Origin: Candidatus Omnitrophota bacterium
GTDB lineage: Bacteria > Omnitrophota > Gorgyraeia > Gygaellales > Profunditerraquicolaceae
DNA length: 35,875 nucleotides
NCBI GenBank assembly: GCA_018822885.1
Contig: JAHJJA010000160.1
Coordinates: 1 to 35,875, forward strand
Direction: 5' to 3'
Position numbers and translations under genes: made by a program. Each line of letters begins with the position of its first letter. Position 1 is the first letter of the stretch. This document shows, one piece after another, positions 10,889 to 20,932 of the stretch. The notes under the pieces were generated by a model. That model was not told the origin of the DNA. It saw only the letters and a program-made list of their open reading frames with translations, and did no database searches.

Positions 10889-10946
10889 TAAAAGATTAAA
10901 GATTAAAAATAAATCTTGAGCACTATTTTTGATCTTTGATCTTTTA
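10889..10946. repeat. Long AT-rich imperfect hairpin between GH57 gene and uppS
   Basis: 23-nt arms TAAAAGATTAAAGATTAAAAATA (10889-10911) and TATTTTTGATCTTTGATCTTTTA (10924-10946), 21/23 Watson-Crick complementary, 12-nt loop. Confidence 0.75.
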
Positions 10947-10956
10947 CTTTTGATTT

Positions 10957-12543
10957 CTACTGGTGCACCCTGTAATCAATATTAGGGAAAACATTATCAC
11001 TGCTTTCGATCTCAGAAAGCCACTGCTCGTCAATTGTATTAGATTTTATTTCATCATAAAGGCGGTTAAATCTTAAAAGGTGGTCTTTGGTGCGGCGGAT
11101 TGCATAAGAGGTATGCGTTCCTGTACCTAAAATAAACGCCCAGTCAGAACTCTGAGCAAGTAAAAGTTCGCGCAGTGCCTGGTTCAGAGCCCTTTGATGC
11201 AGCCCATTAACATTAGGATAGCTCTTGGCTAATTCAGTCATCCTGTCGGAACCGGCGTGCAGATGGCGATAGATCCAGTCATTCGGACCTTGCAGCCACA
11301 TTTCACTGTAACCCTTCCACCCCCAGCTAGACATTGAAGGCGTAATAACTTGATTACGGGGATTCTCCGCCAAATACTCCGAGGGAGTAATCAAGCGGAT
11401 ATCATCCTGATCGCAGGCGATCTTCCTGAATAAAAACTCAAGCCATAACGGCCCCTCATACCACCAATGCCCGAATAACTCCGCGTCATAAGGAGAAACA
11501 ATCAAAGGCTTCTTTTGCATAAAACCGGAAAGATGTTCCACTTGTTTCTGCCGGTTAAACATAAAATTTCCAGCGTGATCAGCAGCCCTGTCTCTTGCCC
11601 ACTGCGGGACATAGGGCTCTTTATGATTACCTGTTCCGGTAATACGGAAATATTTTATTCCGGTATTGATCCTAACTCCATCCGGATGAATGTAGGGCCT
11701 GATGTAGTCAAACTCCAGATCAAAACCTATATCGCGGTAGAACTCGCGGTAGTTATAATCTCCGGGATAGCCCTCGATAGAAGACCAGACCTGCTTTGAA
11801 GACTCAAGGTCCCTTCCGAAACAAGCGACTCCGGTATTCTTGCAATAAACAGGGGCAAAAACGCCGTATTTTGGCCTGGGCGTACCATGCAAGACGCCAT
11901 GCGAATCAGTAAAAAAGAAACGAATCCCGCAATCTTTTAATATCTCATCATGCCCTGGCTGATACCCGCATTCAGGCAGCCATATCCCGCGAGGTTTCCT
12001 TCCAAAAACACTTTCATAGTGGCTGGAGGCGACCTTGACCTGCGCCCTTATAGAATCCCTGCACACATCCATAAGAGGAAAATAACCGTGAGTCGCTCCG
12101 CAAGTTATTATTTCAAGTTTACCTAGATCCTGAAAGCGCTTAAAGGCATTGACTAAATTGCGGTTATACCTTTCAAAGGTGCTGCGCGCGTGGCAAAACT
12201 CATTCAGATACATTATGGCAAGGTTTTGAAAATGCGGCTGCCACGATGTCCTTTCTATTTCTTTATGCGATAGCTCAATCAGTTTGTTGATATGCTTGAG
12301 GTAGCGCTCCTGCAGAAGTTGATCGCCTAACATGGAAAGTAACGTCGGGCTTAGGGTCATGGTGAGGCGGAAATCTATCTTATCATCAGTCAACCTCTCA
12401 AAAACAGAAATCAGAGGAATATAGGTCTCGGTGATCGCCTCATAAAGCCAATCCTCCTCTAAGAAATCCTCGTGCTCCGGATGCCTTACAAAGGGAAGAT
12501 GGCCGTGCAAAACCATACAAAGATATCCTTTATGCATTTTCAC
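10957..12543 (-). CDS. GH57 family protein with DUF1957-type C-terminus, probable 1,4-alpha-glucan branching enzyme
   Basis: YLCMVLHGHLPFVRHPE, GIWLPECGYQPG (GH57 nucleophile motif), SPYDAELFGHWWYEGP. Confidence 0.88.
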   Translation of the reverse strand: MKMHKGYLCMVLHGHLPFVRHPEHEDFLEEDWLYEAITETYIPLISVFERLTDDKIDFRLTMTLSPTLLSMLGDQLLQERYLKHINKLIELSHKEIERTSWQPHFQNLAIMYLNEFCHARSTFERYNRNLVNAFKRFQDLGKLEIITCGATHGYFPLMDVCRDSIRAQVKVASSHYESVFGRKPRGIWLPECGYQPGHDEILKDCGIRFFFTDSHGVLHGTPRPKYGVFAPVYCKNTGVACFGRDLESSKQVWSSIEGYPGDYNYREFYRDIGFDLEFDYIRPYIHPDGVRINTGIKYFRITGTGNHKEPYVPQWARDRAADHAGNFMFNRQKQVEHLSGFMQKKPLIVSPYDAELFGHWWYEGPLWLEFLFRKIACDQDDIRLITPSEYLAENPRNQVITPSMSSWGWKGYSEMWLQGPNDWIYRHLHAGSDRMTELAKSYPNVNGLHQRALNQALRELLLAQSSDWAFILGTGTHTSYAIRRTKDHLLRFNRLYDEIKSNTIDEQWLSEIESSDNVFPNIDYRVHQ

Positions 12544-12571
12544 TCTCCATATAAGCGATTGAATGAACCTG

Positions 12572-13627
12572 TTATTTGTGGATTTCTTCCTTAACCAGGA
12601 TACTGGACTTAGTTTCTCTTGTAACTGTGGGCGTGATCGTGCGCTCTTCTATATTATCGGAGGAAACCGCCTTCACCGGTATGACCTGTTTGCCGTCCGG
12701 AAGAGCATAACGCATGGTAAAAGTCCCGTCAGGCCTTAATTTTATTTCCCTGCCCTGCACCGTCACTTTCGCATCCGGCTCTGTTGCGCCGTAAACTATC
12801 AGCTCGCAATCCAATATAAACCAGAATTTTCTCTCTTTCTTCTGTTTCTTAACCGGACTTGCCATCGAGGCCATCCCGGGAGAAGCCAGGACACCTGAAA
12901 AAAGCACCTTCTTAATCCTTTCCTGCCAAGCCTTTCCGACAGGAGAACTCTGCCCTAACCCAAAACCCATACCATAGAGGCGCGCGAATATCTCATCCGG
13001 TATCATCCATTCTTCATCAGTGATCCATGAAGGACCGTCAAGAGGAGTCTGAACCGTATTTGAACGAAGCAAGGTAATAAACTTTCCGTCGGGAAGCAAC
13101 AACCCAAAATCCACGCACCATGCCTTGCCCGGGCCGTCAGTATTAATATACCAATTATTGGCATATTCATTTACGTTTATATCAAAATGGCTATGGGCGT
13201 TGGTACCGTTAAAAATAACATTGCTTACATCGTAAACGCGAAGGAGGCGCTTTGCGCGGTAAAAAAGCTCCTTAAGTTCATTTTTCAATCTTTCAATAGT
13301 GGAGCTCTTCAATTCCCAATAAGTGTACAACCAGCGCGGATCGCGCACAAGCAAAACCATCTTATCCTGATCATAACCATGAGGCAACTCATGCGGCATG
13401 ACTTTACGGGGACGCGAGACTTCAGGATGCGAAAACTTGGACTGGCCCACCATCAATTCATTAGTTCCAAGGATCTCTTTTTTGACAGCTATTTGTTCAG
13501 CCGGTGCCTGCTTAACAACCTTCTTCGCTGTCTTTGCGGGCTTTTTCCTAATAGCGGACCTTTTAATTGTAATCTTTTTATCGGCGATCTTCTTTATTCT
13601 ATCCTTGAGTTTACGTAATGGAGCCAT
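12572..13627 (-). CDS. DUF4912-domain protein with basic K/A-rich N-terminal tail
   Basis: KMVLLVRDPRWLYTYWEL...LRVYDVSN...HFDINVNEYANNWYINTDGPGKAWCVDFGLLLPDGKFI; next to a GH57 branching enzyme. Confidence 0.75.
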   Translation of the reverse strand: MAPLRKLKDRIKKIADKKITIKRSAIRKKPAKTAKKVVKQAPAEQIAVKKEILGTNELMVGQSKFSHPEVSRPRKVMPHELPHGYDQDKMVLLVRDPRWLYTYWELKSSTIERLKNELKELFYRAKRLLRVYDVSNVIFNGTNAHSHFDINVNEYANNWYINTDGPGKAWCVDFGLLLPDGKFITLLRSNTVQTPLDGPSWITDEEWMIPDEIFARLYGMGFGLGQSSPVGKAWQERIKKVLFSGVLASPGMASMASPVKKQKKERKFWFILDCELIVYGATEPDAKVTVQGREIKLRPDGTFTMRYALPDGKQVIPVKAVSSDNIEERTITPTVTRETKSSILVKEEIHK

Positions 13628-13673
13628 AACCCCACCTCCTTATATTAAAACGAATCTTTTCATTCAGCACCGA

Positions 13674-13704
13674 ATAAAAAAAGGGATATTCTCCCTTTTT
13701 TTAT
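13674..13704 (-). terminator. Intrinsic (Rho-independent) terminator, potentially bidirectional
   Basis: Perfect 13-bp stem ATAAAAAAAGGGA / TCCCTTTTTTTAT, 5-nt loop TATTC, T-tract on both strands; 30 bp after the stop of 13735..14103. Confidence 0.9.
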
Positions 13705-13734
13705 ATGTCGTCCCTTGTGCGCCTCCCTATATCA

Positions 13735-14103
13735 TTATTTAGATTTAGTTGGTTGTGCTGTTACAAGCGCTTCTTTCAGATTCTCTTCAAGCGTGTCCTT
13801 TAGTTTGTTCACCTTCTGCAGCTCTTCTTTTAAATTCTGCGTCATCAACTGTTCCTGGACCAAAGCCTTTTTACTAGCTTGATGCGCGGTTTTCTCCTCC
13901 TGAAGTTGCTTTTCAAGGTTGGCGCGCTCCCGGGTAAACTTACTCAATTTCTCTTCGGCATCAAGGCGCTTAGCTATTTCTTCCTGCCTGTTTCCCCTTG
14001 ATTGCTTTGCGTTAATACAGGAACTCAAAGAAGAAACAAACAAGATCACGGTCAATATAGAAAGGATCAATATTATCCTATTTTTTACGGAGTCTTCCAG
14101 CAT
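13735..14103 (-). CDS. Small membrane-anchored coiled-coil protein of unknown function
   Basis: N-terminal hydrophobic segment IILILSILTVILFVSSLSSC followed by long E/K/Q coiled coil. Confidence 0.75.
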   Translation of the reverse strand: MLEDSVKNRIILILSILTVILFVSSLSSCINAKQSRGNRQEEIAKRLDAEEKLSKFTRERANLEKQLQEEKTAHQASKKALVQEQLMTQNLKEELQKVNKLKDTLEENLKEALVTAQPTKSK

Positions 14104-14128
14104 TTTTCCTCACCTCTAGTCTAAAAGT

Positions 14129-14158
14129 ATTTTAAACTATATTATTTCAGATTTTCAA
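14129..14158 (-). promoter_or_regulatory. Possible sigma70-type promoter for the coiled-coil gene
   Basis: Minus strand TTGAAA-N18-TAAAAT, overlapping the 3' end of the OmpA-like CDS. Confidence 0.35.
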
Positions 14159-14789
14159 CCGGTTCACTCACTTGAGCCTCTTGCCCTAAAGATTTGGTTT
14201 TTGCGATCTTAGGCAAAATCACTATCTCGACCCTGCGGTTCAACTTGCGGCCCTCTTTTGTATCATTGGAGGCGACCGGCTGATATTCGCCGCAACCTTC
14301 GGCTTTAAGGCGGGCCGGGTCTACATCCTCTTTCTCGACGAGAAAATGCAATACGCTTAAAGCGCGCGCCGAAGAAAGCTCCCAATTGGATTTCCATCCG
14401 GAGTGGGAGATGGGCACATTATCCGTATGGCCTTCAATACCCACATTCAAATCAGGGACATTCTCTTTTAATATACGGGCCACTTTATCTAATATCGGAT
14501 AAGCATCTGTCTTGATCTTGGCTTTTCCCGAATCAAATAAAAGATCACCCACTACAGTAATGACCAGGCCCTTATCCTTCATCTGCAGCTTTATCTGCTG
14601 ATCCTGGATCTCCTGCCCAAGCCTCTCTTCAAGAAGCTTTTTGGCTTGGGTAAGCTCATCTAACTGCGCAGATAACTCTTCAATTTTTTGCACGTCTGAA
14701 CGCCTGCCAGCCTGAAATATAACAGTACACCCTGATAACATTATTACGCAAACAATTATTAAACCTGTTTTAAATAAATTGGATTTCAT
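14142..14789 (-). CDS. OmpA/MotB-family peptidoglycan-binding lipoprotein
   Basis: Start MKSNLFKTGLIIVCVIMLSGC with LSGC lipobox; OmpA_C motif IEGHTDNVPI...WELSSARALSVLHFLVE...GRKLNRRVEIVILP. Start trimmed from ORF 14142..14843 because a promoter and SD (GGGAGG) lie between. Confidence 0.9.
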   Translation of the reverse strand: MKSNLFKTGLIIVCVIMLSGCTVIFQAGRRSDVQKIEELSAQLDELTQAKKLLEERLGQEIQDQQIKLQMKDKGLVITVVGDLLFDSGKAKIKTDAYPILDKVARILKENVPDLNVGIEGHTDNVPISHSGWKSNWELSSARALSVLHFLVEKEDVDPARLKAEGCGEYQPVASNDTKEGRKLNRRVEIVILPKIAKTKSLGQEAQVSEPVENLK

Positions 14790-14814
14790 TTTGCCCTCCC
14801 TTTTCTGGAAAATC

Positions 14815-14843
14815 ACTATAACACAGTGCCGCCGCGCAGTCAA
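14815..14843 (-). promoter_or_regulatory. Near-consensus sigma70 promoter for the OmpA-like lipoprotein gene
   Basis: Minus strand TTGACT-N17-TATAGT; predicted start falls about 20 nt upstream of ATG at 14789, with SD GGGAGG between. Confidence 0.75.
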
Positions 14844-14865
14844 GAGTTTTATGGCTCGTTTAAGG

Positions 14866-16227
<1,362 letters not shown>

Positions 16228-16228
<1 letters not shown>

Positions 16229-17466
16229 CACGGTGTCATCGTAAAGATCTTACGCGCGATATCCGGATATTTCGCGATGAACTTTAATTCTTCGTCTACC
16301 AAAGGCTTCTGATTATGCACGTTGGCATAACGCACTAATTCCAAAACCTGCGCAGCTTCTTTATCGTCGCGGAATTCTACCTCAAGCTTCTCATATACGT
16401 TCCTAAAACCTTTAATGCCAGAATACTCTCCCGCGGTTATTTTGCGGCCGGTCTCGATTATCTCCGGATCCCCGCGCCCCAACTCCTCAAAATCATAAAG
16501 CTCATAATTGCGCCTGTCTTTAAGAGCACCGTCAGCGTGAATACCCGACTCGTGAGCAAAGGCATTTGCGCCGACACCCGGCTGATTAATCGGGATAGAC
16601 ACGCCAAAAGCATAGGAGGCATATTTACAGATCCTCCAGGCCATTTTTAAATTCACGCTTTCAGAAAGCACGTAATCCTGCATCCCATTTCCATATTTTA
16701 TCGCTAATATTACCGAAACCAGATCCGCGTTGCCAGCGCGCTCTCCCATGCCGTTTACGCAAGTATTAATATATGCATCAAAACCTGCGTCATTTACCGC
16801 CCTTGCTCCGGCAAGAGAATTCGCGACTACCAACCCAAGATCGTTATGACAATGGATTTCGATCGGCATTTTTACCGCATCAGCCAAAAGCTTGATCCTC
16901 TCATAGATTGAAAACGGGGTATCACAGCCAAGGGTATCGCAGTAACGTATCCTGTCAGCGCCTGCTTCTTTAGCGGCCAAGGCAAACTCTATCAAGTAAT
17001 CCGTGCGTGTACGCGAAGCATCCTCCGCGTTTACCCCTATAGACTCAGCCCCCAATTCATCCGCTTCCTTCACCGCTTCAGTCATCTCTTTTATCACGGA
17101 GGTGTGATCAAGCTTGCCTTTAAATTTATGGATTATCATCTGGTCAGAAGTCGAAATAGAAAGATTAAGGTGTTTGATCTTCGGAGTAAGGGAAAATGTC
17201 ATCTTAACATCCTCTTTAGTCGCCCTGATCCATCCTCCGAGCCTGATAGGCGCCAAAGCCCCTTTTTCAGCCAGCTCAAGGTTGGCATTCAAATAATTAG
17301 TCTCATGATGCGTCAGAGGAAAACCGAACTCCGACTGAAATACGCCCATCTCATTCAAATAAATATTGATCATTGTCTTTTGCAGCTTGGAAAGACAAAT
17401 CCGCGAAGTCTGGACTCCGTCGCGATTGGTGACATCAACTAACTGGATTACCGGTTTATCATTCAT
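16228..17466 (-). CDS. Homocitrate synthase / Re-citrate synthase / isopropylmalate-synthase-superfamily enzyme (HMGL-like)
   Basis: DVTNRDGVQTSRICLSK, EFGFPLTHHE, DTLGCDTPFSIYERI, IEIHCHNDLGLVVANSLAGARA, CVNGMGERAGNADL. Start trimmed to MNDKPVIQL at 17466 with SD GGAAGGAG. Confidence 0.8.
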
Positions 17467-17491
17467 AATTGCTCCTTCCCCATAAGAGGAA

Positions 17492-17562
17492 CACCAATCC
17501 ATCCACACAGAAGATGTGGCACTTGCCCATCATCTTGGGCAGGGTGCCTATAGGATTGGGTG
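17492..17562 (-). ncRNA. Candidate structured RNA element (possible three-way junction) in 5'UTR/intergenic region
   Basis: Outer stem CACCCAATCC/GGATTGGTG, internal stem GGCAC..GCCCA(agatga)TGGGC..GTGCC, and a further short stem CCACA/TGTGG that partly competes; fills the interval between stop 17563 and the downstream RBS. Confidence 0.4.
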
Positions 17563-19323
17563 CTATTTCTTCAGTACTTTCTTCAACTCTTCCCTTGTCG
17601 CCTTACCCTCTATTCCAAAGATTTCCTGATTGTCAGTCAAAAACACCGGCCCAAACATGACTTGCAATTCTTTATTAAGGCCGATATTCTGTTTTAACAG
17701 CGATTGCCCTTCTTTACCTCGTGCGCACGCCTTTATTTTAGAAGAGTCAAGCTTGCCCAGGCAATCTTCCCACCAGGTGCTCTTGATATCCTTTGCACGA
17801 CAAATAAGATAATCCCAGAAAATATCGGGGTAATATTTTTGCACGCAAACAGCGCGCAGATATTCCTCGACTTCAGGACTGCCATTTTTCGCGTCAAAAT
17901 TACCGTTATCTTCTACGGCAAGAAAATGCAAAGAAGGTTTTAGGTCCCGTACCGCCAAAAACAATCCTTTGATCCCCTTGTCATATAAGCTGATGAACAA
18001 ATCCAGCCTTCCTTCGATTCTCTCTCTATTCTGATAATAGGATATACCGGCATATTCCGGCTTTAAGAGATAAAACTTGCCCTTTTTATTCGCCTTCTTT
18101 TTAATCTCTTCAAAACCCTTCTCTTTCTCTATTTGCGTAGTAAAAATATACGCGGGCAGACCTTCAATATCAAGCTCTTTGATCAAATCCTTAGCGTTTT
18201 TTTCGGGATAATAAAAATAGGTAGTCTCAAGCCCCGGGAACCTTTTCTTCAACAAAGTAACTAAACTCAAGGTATTGCAAACACTGCATTCCTTGGGAGT
18301 GACTATTATAAGTTCGACCTTAGGCGCCTTAGTGAACTCGCAGGCAGCCTTGATCTCCCCAGCTTTAGAACAGCTGCCGATAAAACCTTTCTTTTTGCAA
18401 TTTATGTCCGAAAAACATTGCGGCAGGATCTTAAGGATCGCGGGATCATCCTTTATCTTATCCGAAAGCCTCAGGTCTTCTGTTTTATGGCTGGTTATTT
18501 TGCCTTTTTCCACATTTAGCAATAATTTTCCCAAATGCCTGCCCTGCCATGCAGTCCTCACTATCAGAGTACCTTTTTTATTGATAGAGGCGGCATCTTG
18601 CGAACTCCCCCTGCCTTCTATCAATACATCTATACCTTCTATATTGTTTATTAATCTTAAATTCTCATCTTCATCGAGATTACTGAGCAGTACGATAATG
18701 CCGGTTCCTTTTTTCTTAAGTTCAGCTACGCACTCTTTTACGGCCTTTTCCGGATCGATTAATTTCGAGCCGGGGGCTTTTTCCTTGATCAATGGCGAGG
18801 TAACACCGATAATGCCGATTTTGACCCCTGATATTTCCTTAATAATATACGGCAGTGTATTCTCAAGCCTTGCATTGCAGGAGATGACTTTAAGGCCGCT
18901 GTCCGTAATCTCTTTCTCAAAGAAACCTTTCCCTAAATTAAGCTCATCTTCTCCGAGGGCCACGGCATCATATTTCATAATCCCCATGCTTTTTAGGTTT
19001 ATCAGGGTGCGCTTGGTATCAAGCTCTGTGCCCTGCGTATAATCATCGATAAGCCCGCCGGCGAAGAAATTACCCGTATCCAAAAGCAATGCTTCGGGAT
19101 GATTCTTTCTGATCTCCTGCACTAGGCTAGCGCGCCTTGCCACTCCGCCATCAGGCTCTATCGGGCAGTTACAGGGGTAGATCATAGCGTGAGTTTCGCC
19201 GCTGTAAATTATCGCGATCTCCTTAGCATAAGAGTTAAGCACAAAGCTTAAGAATATAAACGAAAAACTCAAAAATAAGAAGCTTGTATATTTATTTTTT
19301 ATTTTTGATTTCTTATCTTTCAT
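17563..19323 (-). CDS. Exported UshA-like metallophosphoesterase-fold protein with degenerate metal site, fused to a CxxC thioredoxin-like C-terminal region
   Basis: Signal peptide; IAIIYSGETHAMIYPCNCPIEPDGGVARRASLVQEIR...LLDTGNFF...ALGEDELNLG; second part VELIIVTPKECSVCNTLSLVTLLKKRFPG (CSVC at 18277-18288). Confidence 0.65.
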   Translation of the reverse strand: MKDKKSKIKNKYTSFLFLSFSFIFLSFVLNSYAKEIAIIYSGETHAMIYPCNCPIEPDGGVARRASLVQEIRKNHPEALLLDTGNFFAGGLIDDYTQGTELDTKRTLINLKSMGIMKYDAVALGEDELNLGKGFFEKEITDSGLKVISCNARLENTLPYIIKEISGVKIGIIGVTSPLIKEKAPGSKLIDPEKAVKECVAELKKKGTGIIVLLSNLDEDENLRLINNIEGIDVLIEGRGSSQDAASINKKGTLIVRTAWQGRHLGKLLLNVEKGKITSHKTEDLRLSDKIKDDPAILKILPQCFSDINCKKKGFIGSCSKAGEIKAACEFTKAPKVELIIVTPKECSVCNTLSLVTLLKKRFPGLETTYFYYPEKNAKDLIKELDIEGLPAYIFTTQIEKEKGFEEIKKKANKKGKFYLLKPEYAGISYYQNRERIEGRLDLFISLYDKGIKGLFLAVRDLKPSLHFLAVEDNGNFDAKNGSPEVEEYLRAVCVQKYYPDIFWDYLICRAKDIKSTWWEDCLGKLDSSKIKACARGKEGQSLLKQNIGLNKELQVMFGPVFLTDNQEIFGIEGKATREELKKVLKK

Positions 19324-19332
19324 ATTCTTTCC

Positions 19333-20916
19333 TCATATCCTTATCACCTTTACCGATAAAACATTCTCTATTTTTCTGACCTTATCCAGGACCTCCGGAG
19401 ATACTTGGCTGTCCACATTCAAAACGCTGATCGCTTTTCCTCCCGGCTCGTCGCGGCCAAAAGTCATAGTCGCGATATTGATGCCACACTTGCCAAAAAA
19501 TGTTCCGAGATTACCGATTACCCCGGGCTTATCCCAATTCTGGATAAAAACCATTTCCCCCTCCGGCTGGCACTCTAAATAATACTTATCTATTTTTACA
19601 ATGCGCGGCTTCTTATTGGAGGATAATGTCCCGCAGACTTTTCTAGACTCTTTATCAGTTTTTATCTCCAAGGTAATAAGCGTGACAAATTCCTCCTCCG
19701 AGGAAGTCTTTGCCTCATTTATCTTGACCCCTCTTTCCTTTGCCAGGGCCGTGGAATTAATAAAGTTCACAGTTTCCTGCAAGACGGGTTTTAATGTGCC
19801 TTTTACCAAGGCAAGCGTCAAGGGAGTCAAATCATGTTTGATTATCTCTCCGCTATAAGTGATATTGACCTCTTGGAGCCTTCCTTCAGCAAGCTGACTG
19901 GCAAAAGCACCGAGTCTCTCCGCAAGATTTATGTAAGGCTCGATAATCCTGGAGACTTCCGGTTCTAAACAGGGATAATTTGCGGCATTACGAATCCCCT
20001 TGCCTAAAAGCGCATCTCTTACTATCTCTGCCACCTCGATCGCTACATTCACCTGCGCCTCTTCAGTAGAAGCGCCCAAATGAGGAGTCAGAACAACGCC
20101 ATCTAACTTCAAAAGCTCGCTCTCCGCAAGAAGCGGCTCTTTTTCAAATACATCGAGGGCAGCTCCGGCGACCTTGCCTTCTTTGATCGCAGCAATAAGT
20201 CCCTCCTCATCAATAATGCCTCCTCTTGCGCAATTGATTATACGCACACCCTTTTTCATGATTGCAAATTGAGGAGCAGAAATCACATGTTTTGTCTCAT
20301 CCGTCAAAGGGGTGTGCACGGTAATATAATCTGATTTCTCAAGAAGCTCCTTTAACTCGACTACTTCTACTCCGAGGCTACTGGCCACATCAACCGAAAG
20401 AAAAGGATCATAAGCAAGCACGTTCATTCCAAATGACAAGGCGCGCTTTGCTACTTCCCGGCCTATCCTTCCGAAACCGACGATCCCCAGGCTCTTACCG
20501 TAAAGCTCGACGCCCATAAATTTAGAGCGCTTCCATTCCCCTTTTTTCATCGAAGCGTTAGCCTGGGCTATATTTCTTGAAAGGGACAAAATCATACTTA
20601 TAGTGTGCTCTGCAGTAGAGATCGTATTGCCTCCGGGAGTATTCATGACAATAATGCCTTTTTGCGTAGCAGAATCTAAATCCACGTTATCCAACCCTAC
20701 TCCGGCGCGGCCAATAACTTTTAATTTTGAAGCCGCCGCAATAATATCTTTAGTGACCTTAGTAGCGCTTCTTACCACAAGAGCGTCATAATCCTTGATT
20801 TTTTCTTTTAACGCATCCGGTTTTAAATCAGTGACAACATCGACAGTGAACTCTTTAACATCCTTGAGTATCTGCACCCCTTCTTCAGATAATGGATCGC
20901 TGATCAAGATCTTCAT
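19333..20916 (-). CDS. serA: D-3-phosphoglycerate dehydrogenase, long form with ACT domain
   Basis: Start MKILISDPLSEEGVQIL at 20916; VGRAGVGLDNVDLDSAT, GIVGFGRIGREVAKRA, NCARGGIIDEEGL, LTPHLGASTEEAQ; C-terminal ACT region. Confidence 0.95.
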   Translation of the reverse strand: MKILISDPLSEEGVQILKDVKEFTVDVVTDLKPDALKEKIKDYDALVVRSATKVTKDIIAAASKLKVIGRAGVGLDNVDLDSATQKGIIVMNTPGGNTISTAEHTISMILSLSRNIAQANASMKKGEWKRSKFMGVELYGKSLGIVGFGRIGREVAKRALSFGMNVLAYDPFLSVDVASSLGVEVVELKELLEKSDYITVHTPLTDETKHVISAPQFAIMKKGVRIINCARGGIIDEEGLIAAIKEGKVAGAALDVFEKEPLLAESELLKLDGVVLTPHLGASTEEAQVNVAIEVAEIVRDALLGKGIRNAANYPCLEPEVSRIIEPYINLAERLGAFASQLAEGRLQEVNITYSGEIIKHDLTPLTLALVKGTLKPVLQETVNFINSTALAKERGVKINEAKTSSEEEFVTLITLEIKTDKESRKVCGTLSSNKKPRIVKIDKYYLECQPEGEMVFIQNWDKPGVIGNLGTFFGKCGINIATMTFGRDEPGGKAISVLNVDSQVSPEVLDKVRKIENVLSVKVIRI

Positions 20917-20932
20917 CGTAACCCTCCTAATT

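Noticed and set aside
17492-17562. tRNA or T-box interpretation of the three-stem element
   Set aside because: No T-loop GTTC, no anticodon-arm geometry, no T-box AGGGTGG-N-ACCGCG motif; kept only as an unclassified structured-RNA candidate.
18275-19042. 255-aa plus-strand ORF
   Set aside because: Fully antisense to the UshA-like gene, which has a signal peptide and recognisable domains; composition looks like a reverse-complement frame.
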